NCBI GenBank assembly: GCA_023091665.1
Contig: JALJCQ010000009.1
Coordinates: 3,162,001-3,226,000 of the forward strand
Length of the DNA: 64,000 bases
Reading direction: 5' to 3'
DNA from: Pythium myriotylum
Taxonomy: Eukaryota > Oomycota > Peronosporomycetes > Pythiales > Pythiaceae
Below, one piece after another: positions 57,584 through 64,000 of this stretch. Position 1 is the stretch's first letter. Each line of letters starts with the position of its first letter. The position numbers and the translations under genes were made by a program. The notes beneath the pieces were generated by a model. The model worked only from the letters and a program-made list of their open reading frames with translations, was not told where the DNA came from and did not search any database.

Positions 57584-59175
57584 GTGACGTCGTGTCACTT
57601 CTGTTGGAATGTGGCCCTTGATGTGGATCGCGAAGGTCGTTCCGTACTGAAGCGGATGGATGAAACAGATGAGAGTGAAACTCGAGTGTCTCCTGTGAGA
57701 AAGCTTCTCGAGTTACATCAGCGAGTACTTCCTGTTGGCGAAGATAGTGATGCATCTGAAAACGGCAGAGGGCTCCATCATCACGGAGGCCGTCGTTGGC
57801 TTGTATCCGGAGATCACCCTTTTGATGATGGCGACGATGACGATGACGAGTTTGATGATGAAGACAATTATATGGATTATGACGATGATGATGATGACGA
57901 GATGGATAGTGATGAGGACCATGACGAGGATAGTGACGACGAAGATACTACAGCAGCTGAAAAGATAGTAGAAGGATTCACTCCGTCGCCAGGTGAGAAA
58001 AAGACCAGAAGAAAACGGAGAAGAGAGTCCGTGGTATCGGATACATCCGAAGACAAGGATTCGAAAAGATTTTGTCGAGCCAAAGGCTCACTGGAGGGAG
58101 AGGGAGTGACGTCAGAGAGGAGTGCTGAACGCGAATACCGAGGTTCCAGTAATAATGCAAGCGAAGGAACTGACCTGACTCGATTATCAGCAGATCAAGT
58201 CGATGCTTTCAGTGTGAAGGTTATCTGCAGCCTTCTGCAAACTTTGCGTGCCATCGATCACCAAAATGTGAACCGCAGTGTGCTCTCAACCCTAGCAAGC
58301 GCATTAGAGATGGCTCCGTCTTCTCTCGTCCGGAACATCTCAGAAGCGGAGATATCTTTACTACTCGAAACTGTGATCCATTAGCTTCAAGATCCCGCTA
58401 TACTTTCTCAACGTGTGGTCGGTTCCGCTGATGGAGAAATTGCAGCGATTCGGACCGGATCGACTGGGGATAGCCGGTCGTCGGGAGTGGTGTCCTCCTC
58501 GGCTTCCCAGGCGGCACAAAAGGCAATGTTAGCCTCTTACATTTTCGCTCTACGAATCCTACAAGCCATTGTGAGGAAGTCTGTTCGCGAATCCGCAGTC
58601 TTCTACGAGATTGAACGCCGAGGAATTTGCGAACAGATTGAGAGACTACACGCACATTCCTCCACGATTCTTCATTCTACACACGGCGATGAGGGTTCTC
58701 AGCATCATGATCACAGCAGTGCCATATTCGGGCGTGGGTTGCAATTGCTAGAGTTCCTTCGTTCGAACATGGTTGAGAGCGGCATGCTTCATCTCCACCG
58801 CTTGAGGAGCATGACACGTCGCCTAAGAGAACTTCCGACAATTCGCCTCCTGAAGAGCGCGATTTGGGTCTCGTTGATTTGGTCGAGCTCGTCGAGAAAG
58901 AGAACTCCATCACATCACACGAGTTCAAGCAATCTGATTTACTAGCATCGATAGTGGCTTTCCTCGTACCACCTGGGCGCGTGGACCCAGTTGATGCTCG
59001 GAATCGTTCGCTGAATCTGCAGCCGCTTTCAACAGCCTCGAGGCATCCATCTTCAACTGCAGCCAAAAAAAGATCCCCTGCCAGATCCACAAAGTGCGGT
59101 CTCTCGTTCATGTGGTCCACACACCTCTCCCCACTATCGCCGACTCACACGTGGCAGCAGCTTGCGGTGCCGTAA
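57584..59175 (+). pseudogene. Fragment of UPL3/TRIP12-like HECT E3 ubiquitin ligase (ARM region), broken
   Basis: An open frame from inside arm A (57551) runs to an in-frame TAG at 58382-58384. The same frame continues behind it (58385-about 58800), and the coding sense then moves to another frame (about 58800-59100). The content matches the armadillo part of UFD4-type ligases in order. After an acidic run with DDDDDDEMDSDEDHDEDSDDED-like composition come LSTLASALEMAPSSLVRNI, then FALRILQAIVRKSVRESAVF followed by YEIERRGICEQIERL (compare 'ALQIAEILMEKLPDTF...REGVVHAVDAL' of UPL3). Last is ITSHEFKQSDLLASIVAFL (compare 'ISTFEFIESGVVAALLNYF'). No HECT domain follows. Possibly an intron explains the second break, but the stop codon does not fit one. 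Confidence 0.6.
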
Positions 59176-59294
59176 GGTTTTTTTCCTTCGGTCGCCTCGA
59201 GGTTTTTCTCCCCCCTCCGATGCTGTCACGAGGCTCGCGATGATCCAGCGAGGAGGTCCATAGACCAAAAGCACCCTCCGGACAACTCTCTCCC

Positions 59295-59302
59295 ATGGTG
59301 CC

Positions 59303-59344
<42 letters not shown>

Positions 59345-59730
59345 ACGCCGCGCTCTCTCTCTCTCTCGTAGGCGGCAGGACAGAGCGGACTCGCAGGCAA
59401 GAAGCCGGCCCCCTCGGCCGCGAGCGAAGGCGCGGCGGCCAGCGCGCTCCGCAAGTAAGTAGACTGCCCGACGCATTCGGTTCAAGAGAACGCGAGACTG
59501 ACGAGAACGCGCTCGCTCGCGTCTTTGTCGTTAGCCGTCGCCAGCCGTCGTCGTCGGCGCGCACGCAGAACAACGGCCGCGGCATGGGCGGCAGCTCGGC
59601 CGGCATCCTGCGCTTCTACACGGACGACTCGCCGGGGCTCAAGATCGGCCCCACGACCGTGCTCGTGCTCTGCCTGCTCTTTGTCGGCTTTGTCGTGCTG
59701 CTCCACGTCTGGGGCAAGTTCCGCGGCTGA
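59295..59730 (+). CDS. SEC61B: Sec61 translocon beta subunit, three exons with ATG-only first exon
   Basis: Exons 59295-59297 (ATG alone), 59372-59454 and 59535-59730; introns 74 and 80 bp. The product of 93 residues matches family length. The last exon encodes the invariant block [21 protein letters not shown] and the tail-anchor segment [21 protein letters not shown]. Sec61-beta is a tail-anchored ER protein of the protein-conducting channel. The first intron (GTGCCG...TCGTAG) is filled by a (CT)n microsatellite (59304-59366) that serves as polypyrimidine tract. The ATG-only exon is inferred: no other ATG gives an open path, and Ran in this window has the same arrangement. Confidence 0.9.
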
Positions 59731-60741
59731 AGCAGCGAGCATGTTGGGTCGTTTTTTGTGTGAGCGCGAGTCCCATCTCTTTCGAGCACAAGGCACTTTG
59801 TACTATGTAGTAGCGCGAGTCTGCGAGCCAGAAGCAGCGAGTAGACTCCCCCCACCACCTCCCACCTCCCCCCTCACTCCAATATAGATCGCGCTAGGCG
59901 CCGTCGCGGCGCCCCGCCATGATCGTTGAACTCGCGTCTCTCACTGCCTCTGCTTGCTCTCGGTGGAACAGGAACAGCAGCCCCCACTCTCTGGCCAGCA
60001 AGATATGCGAGTCGATGGGATCGCAATGGAAATCGACAGGTCTTTGGATCGAATGCGACGCTTGGATCGCCAGGGCGACGCAAGCGCCCCCGAGCTGTGC
60101 TGGTGGTCTCCAGGACAGGAGACCTGCGCTGGCTCTCATCACAGTCCATCTCAGATTGCGATTGAGCAACATTTTGCAATGTGATTGATGGACTGATCCT
60201 CAAGGACGATGGCTCGAAGATGCTACGGTGAGTGCAATCGAATAGTAGTATTACTTGTGCGCATGCACGTGTATGGTATTAGCACACTGCATTGAGGGTC
60301 AATGAGGACTTGCGAATGAGTGTCAATTTAGAGCGATCACACGAGGAAGTGGTCTCACTGGATGCTGTTGATGTGTGCCACCGCCAGCAAATGCAACAGG
60401 CAATACGGCCACCAGCACTTTGGTGGTCAACTTTAGTGGCTTGCGAGTATCGCTGGAAGGGCTTGAGGCCATCCTAGTTAGCCCAGGATCCGTCCTGAAC
60501 ATATCTTATCATGGCCAGTGTTCAGTGTTTTGTCGATGTGTCCAGCTCACGATCCAGTGAGCGCAACTGAGTTTCTCGCTTTGATAGAATTAGAAACACA
60601 ACGACGTAGGCGCAGCGATTATTCAACCCAAGCACATCGTACGCTTTAGATGATACAGCTAAAAGAAAAGTAGAATATATAATGGTAACGGATTTGGAGA
60701 GCTCCTCCCAAATGAATCGTCTTATCGTCGCGAGACCAAAT
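59731..60741. other. Intergenic, 1.0 kb, with possible gene remnant
   Basis: Plus-strand sequence at about 59950-60480 looks faintly coding: EQEQQPPLSGQQDMRVDGIA, a helix-like MEIDRSLDRMRRL, a GTGAGT donor near 60228 and an acceptor near 60285 followed by an open stretch. The pieces do not join into one frame. No product named. Confidence 0.3.
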
Positions 60742-61458
60742 TCACCCTTGGAGCCACGAAAACAAGGACATGGCCTTGAGCTTGGCAGCGACGTACAGTG
60801 CGTGGGTGCCCGTGACCACGAACTTGGACGTCTCAAAGTCGTCGGGGATCCGTTCTTCCAGCAGGAAACTCCTGGCGTGGGCCACCGAGATCTTCTCACT
60901 CTCGTAATCGCCCATCGCAAGCAGTAACGCTGCAGCCTCGGCGTACGTAGTCACTTCGTGCGTGACGCTGAGCTTGTAGTCGGGGTTCGTCTCCTCGCAG
61001 TCTTCTTCGCGCTTGTGGCGCCAGGACGCGAGCTCTTCGACCGAGATGAAGCCATCGGAACCCGCGCGCTCAATCAGACCTTCCACGAGCGCCGAGTCGA
61101 CATGGTCCGGGTCCTGGCCGAAATGGAGATCCTGGTGGACCAGCGACGCGTCGTGCTCGATGCGGTTGTGCTTGCCCAAGTCGGCGAGCGTGAGCTTGGG
61201 CGGCAGCTGGTCCACGAGCGCCTGCGCGATGCTGTCGCCCAGGTTGAACACCTCCATGGCCGCCTTCTTGACCATTTCCGGCGTCAGGTTCTTGCCGTCG
61301 CGAGGCAGATACCCATGGTTGGCGAGCGTGTTGAGCGCTGGGCACGGCGAGCGGTGGTAGGGCTTGTCGTTGTTGGGCACACCTGAGACCTCGGAGGGGT
61401 CCGGACGGAAGTAGGCGTGCTCGTCGTCGACGAGGGGCTCGGTGGTGGAGAGCGCCAT
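60742..61458 (-). CDS. Heme-thiolate peroxygenase (chloroperoxidase/UPO family), non-secreted copy
   Basis: 238 residues, single exon. Heme-thiolate ligand motif SPCPALNTLANHG with Cys39. Acid-base motif EHD at 101-103 followed by Ser105 (the PCP-EHD-S signature of short, fungal-type unspecific peroxygenases). Further conserved WRHKRE and a C-terminal LYVAAKLKAM segment. The N-terminus starts MALSTTEPLVDD without a signal peptide, unlike the neighbour, so it is probably intracellular. These enzymes use H2O2 to oxygenate or halogenate organic molecules. Tandem with 61976-62812, same strand. Confidence 0.88.
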   Translation of the reverse strand: MALSTTEPLVDDEHAYFRPDPSEVSGVPNNDKPYHRSPCPALNTLANHGYLPRDGKNLTPEMVKKAAMEVFNLGDSIAQALVDQLPPKLTLADLGKHNRIEHDASLVHQDLHFGQDPDHVDSALVEGLIERAGSDGFISVEELASWRHKREEDCEETNPDYKLSVTHEVTTYAEAAALLLAMGDYESEKISVAHARSFLLEERIPDDFETSKFVVTGTHALYVAAKLKAMSLFSWLQG

Positions 61459-61975
61459 GGCTTGCTGCTTGAGGATCGAGGCTTGAGGAGGCGAATTGCG
61501 AAGTGGGCGTCGCGTGGGCGTGTGGGAAGGGAAGCTCCGAGCAGCTCATGGCCGACTCATTTTTTTCCTCGCCCAGCTCGGGAAGATGAGATACAGAATC
61601 GGGCGTTTTGATTGGTGGATAAGACATCTCAACCAAGTCGAGTTTCAGAAATCTGCGACGTGTGAGAAACTGGAGCCAGTGAGAGGAGATCCTCATGCGT
61701 TTCATGCGAATCATCTGCAGAGGGGAGAAGGAGGTGCTTGTCGTCAGCTGAGCTCGAACAGTATTAAAAATTAGCGTGTTTGGAGTTACTGGGATCTCAT
61801 TTCAATGGAACCTTGATGTTCGTACACACACACGTTCGTGTATGACAACTTGAGCTTAGGTGGATCTTTAGATGGGTGCAACCAAATACATATCAAAGTT
61901 GATTCGCGCCTACACGGCGACGGTCAGGGGGAAGGCCGCTTCCCATTCGCGGTCAGCGACGCTCCCCAGCCACCG
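61459..61975. other. Intergenic, 517 bp
   Basis: Promoter of the non-secreted peroxygenase; no gene or repeat recognised. Confidence 0.5.
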
Positions 61976-62812
61976 TCAGTAGGCACTCAGAAGAGCCCAC
62001 GGGAACGTCGACATGGCCTTGATCTTGGCGGCGACGTAGACTATGTGGGTTCCCGTGATGGCAACCTTCGACGATTCAAAGTCGTCGGGGATGCGCTCCT
62101 CCAGCAAAAAGCTCTTGGCGTGAGCTACTGAGATGGCTTCGCGGCCATAGTTGCCCATGGCGAGAACCAGTAGGGCGGCCTCACCGTATGCACCAGCCTG
62201 GCGCTTCAGGCCGAAATCGTACTGAGGATTGGTCTTGGCACACTGAGCCTCACGGTCGTGACGCCAGTGCGCAATGACCCTCTTGGTCAGAAAACCGTCT
62301 TTTGTCGCACGAGCGAGCAGCTCGTTGACGAGAGAGCTGTTCACAAGCGCAGGGTCCTGGCCGAAGAAAAGGTCGTCGTGGACAAGCGACGCGTCGTGCT
62401 CAATAAAGTTGTGCACACCCAAGTCGGCGAGTGTGATCGTCTCTGGCAGCGCGTTCACGAGCGTCTGCGCAATGCCATCGTCGATGTTGAAGACCTCGAT
62501 GAGCGCCTGCTTGATCATGCCCTGCGTGATGTTCTTGCCGTCGCGGGGAAGATACCCATGGTTCGCAAGCGAGTTCATGGCCGGGCATGGCGAGCGATGG
62601 TACTTCTTGTTGTTCTTCGGGAAGCCTGAAACTTCAGTGTCCGGACGGAAATACGAATGGTCGGCGTCGACGATGGCGTTGAAAGAGGTGGTCGTGGTGG
62701 GTGAGAGGCGCGGCGAGATGCGCAACGTGCGGTGTTGTTCTAAGAAGCCGAGCGGGAAGGCGCCGGCGGTGGCGACGAGCAGCGACGCCGCGCAAGCGAG
62801 TAGGAGGCGCAT
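61976..62812 (-). CDS. Heme-thiolate peroxygenase (chloroperoxidase/UPO family), secreted copy
   Basis: 278 residues, single exon. Signal peptide about 1-18 (LLLACAASLLVATAGA), then a 40-residue Ser/Thr-rich spacer and the peroxygenase domain: SPCPAMNSLANHG with Cys76, EHD at 138-140 followed by Ser142, WRHDRE. About 60 percent identical by eye to the intracellular neighbour in the core. Predicted extracellular enzyme acting on small aromatics or lipids with H2O2; oomycete peroxygenases of this class are known and resemble fungal ones. Confidence 0.9.
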   Translation of the reverse strand: MRLLLACAASLLVATAGAFPLGFLEQHRTLRISPRLSPTTTTSFNAIVDADHSYFRPDTEVSGFPKNNKKYHRSPCPAMNSLANHGYLPRDGKNITQGMIKQALIEVFNIDDGIAQTLVNALPETITLADLGVHNFIEHDASLVHDDLFFGQDPALVNSSLVNELLARATKDGFLTKRVIAHWRHDREAQCAKTNPQYDFGLKRQAGAYGEAALLVLAMGNYGREAISVAHAKSFLLEERIPDDFESSKVAITGTHIVYVAAKIKAMSTFPWALLSAY

Positions 62813-62925
62813 GGTGGAAGTTGGAAGAAGATGGCGAAATGGAGGGTGGAAGAAGATGTCGAAGCTGGCGAAATGAAGGATGTCGCCTGCGCGTCAAGTT
62901 GATTCAAGGACAATCGCGGTGAGCA

Positions 62926-63358
62926 TTGATTCTTCGCTTTGTATGCATGTTCGTCGGCGTAGATGCACAGTTGATCCGCTACAACACCCTCTAGGATATC
63001 CGGTCTTTGACGACGATACTTCTCTCGAATTGTCTCGCGGAGATGACGAACATCTTTGATCTCATCCGTTAATTGCACGGCAGCTTCTGACACACCTGAG
63101 AAGGGTATGCCCTGTTGATCTTCCGATGCTTCCACCAGTTGGAACCAAACTTCCCCAGTCATTCCCCGCTCGAGATCCACAACAAAATCGCTTGAAACTT
63201 GCGCAGTTGCTAGATCTAACCATAACACACATTTTCGGTAAGTTTTGGTTGCTGTCGATGCCTCTAGATGCAGTTCCCACGCACGATCGTCGCTTACCTG
63301 CTTGCTTGCTTTGCTCTTTTTTTTCTTGCATCTGCGATCACAAAATAACCGAGTTCCG
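62926..63358 (-). pseudogene. CRN-header-like ubiquitin-fold fragment
   Basis: The minus frame (open 63444-62740) contains DLERGMTGEVWFQLVEASED, then VSEAAVQLTDEIKDVRHLRE, IREKY, and EGVVADQLCIYADEHAYKAKN. The order 'VWxxLV..., v.dLr..i, l..v.adxLxvy...' resembles Crinkler-type header domains of oomycetes. The frame starts inside the CRN 3' duplicated arm and ends in the promoter of the secreted peroxygenase, so neither end looks natural. A GT-AG intron would break the frame. Called a remnant, with low certainty. Confidence 0.4.
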
Positions 63359-64000
63359 ACGTTCCGAAAGCGAGCTCCGAACCGGTTCCAAAACGATGTC
63401 GTACTTACTGGAGGTGCCGTGATGCTACAATTCACGATCATCAATAAACCCGGTTTGGGACGAGCAATACCATTTATTATTGGTTATTGCGTGCTTCGAC
63501 GACTACGAGCAAACGTTTTCGATTGTTTGGGTCGGGCTGGAAAATCCAGTCGACACCACCATCTTGGCAACTAACCTTGACACATCCGATGTCTGGACTC
63601 TCCCATTCCTTACGAAAGCTTGCCAACTTCATACAAAAAAGCAGCACGACCTTCCACTGCCATTTCTCGTTCAGTCCATGAATGATCGCTCTCATTGCAG
63701 ATAGATCAACATTCTTGTCCCAGTACTTGCACTCACAAAGGAAAATCGCTTTTTCGTGCTCAATCTCCACATCTTGTACGTACACATCACATCTTTCCGC
63801 ATTGCAAGCTCGAACCAAATGGCCAAATCTGCAACCATTGCGATTGCTGTCAATAATGAATGGCGGCCACTTCGCATTCGATGGTGCCAAAAATGGAATG
63901 GTCCTCTTCGACACATTTGTGACGTCTTCTGCATATCCTTCAAACAAATCACTTGCAGACATGCTTCTGTTGGTGTTTCTGCAATGCATCTCCACCTTCT
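63359..64000. repeat. Inverted repeat arm B (CRN 3' end)
   Basis: Reverse-complement partner of 56942-57583; extends beyond the window. Confidence 0.92.
63477..64000 (-). CDS. Second CRN effector copy, C-terminal end only (runs off window)
   Basis: Minus strand, stop at 63477, open to the window edge. The 172 visible codons equal the C-terminus of the CRN at 54979-57465 with six amino-acid changes (for example D to E, P to S, G to R, Y to C). The nuclease-like ECKYW motif is intact. Whether header and NTPase are present lies outside the window. The opposite orientation marks an inverted duplication. Confidence 0.9.
   Translation of the reverse strand, partial: KVEMHCRNTNRSMSASDLFEGYAEDVTNVSKRTIPFLAPSNAKWPPFIIDSNRNGCRFGHLVRACNAERCDVYVQDVEIEHEKAIFLCECKYWDKNVDLSAMRAIIHGLNEKWQWKVVLLFCMKLASFRKEWESPDIGCVKVSCQDGGVDWIFQPDPNNRKRLLVVVEARNNQ

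Noticed and set aside
59919..60477. A SNARE-like coiled-coil gene
   Set aside because: Only one helix-like stretch; exon candidates do not share a frame.
63204..63297. GT-AG intron in the CRN-header-like fragment
   Set aside because: Donor and acceptor look fair but joining shifts the frame and loses the header-like sequence.
1..64000. tRNA, rRNA, CRISPR array, integrated virus
   Set aside because: No cloverleaf with T-loop consensus, no rRNA blocks, no spaced direct repeats and no viral genes were seen by eye; a tRNAscan/Infernal run would be decisive.

Overview
This 64 kb window is nuclear DNA of an oomycete, most likely of Pythium/Globisporangium type. The evidence is compact GC-rich genes, short GT-AG introns (mostly 60-80 bp), head-to-head and tail-to-tail packing with gaps of a few hundred bases, a mixture of animal-, plant- and fungus-like housekeeping genes, and Crinkler (CRN) effector sequences whose N-terminal motif is of the LYLAR kind rather than LFLAK. 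The species cannot be fixed from sequence alone. No rRNA, tRNA, CRISPR array or intact transposon was recognised.

Left part (1-13 kb), core genes: the 3' end of multidomain acetyl-CoA carboxylase, a TPR protein, a four-exon PP1-type phosphatase, a glycerol-3-phosphate acyltransferase, the clamp loader RFC1 and a nucleotide-sugar transporter. RFC1 and the transporter share a divergent promoter with an E2F-like site and a CCAAT palindrome. From 13.2 to 18.0 kb lie four same-strand membrane-protein genes that look like diverged copies of one multi-pass module (three with signal peptide and ectodomain), then a 1023-residue protein with four-fold internal repetition.

21-32 kb is a surface/secretome stretch: two related secreted Cys-rich proteins flank an LRR multi-pass membrane protein; CDT1 lies next to them; then three paralogous small GPI-anchor-type proteins with expanding Asn-Ser-Ser-Glu-Tyr/Gly repeats, with a frameshifted CRN header between two of them. 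31.6-48.3 kb returns to core genes: SAM-domain protein, ATP-citrate lyase (supplier of the acetyl-CoA used by the carboxylase at the left end), an EF-hand/polyQ protein, an SLC45-like sugar transporter, Ran GTPase, NOP10, an ERCC6L2-like SNF2 helicase, RPB11 and a five-exon unknown gene whose start codon overlaps that of RPB11.

48.8-64 kb is more dynamic: an SDR gene and a frameshifted copy sharing a 301-bp identical tract; VPS33; a cluster of palindromes leading into an 828-residue CRN (header, P-loop NTPase, PD-(D/E)xK-like nuclease), whose start codon sits in an 85-bp near-perfect palindrome; and an inverted second copy of the CRN 3' end at the right edge. Between the two CRN ends are a broken UPL3/TRIP12-like ubiquitin-ligase fragment, Sec61-beta, two heme-thiolate peroxygenases (one secreted, one not) and a CRN-header-like remnant. 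Many genes are spliced and were reconstructed by matching GT-AG introns to reading frame and family alignment; in Ran and Sec61-beta the initiator ATG appears to form an exon by itself.
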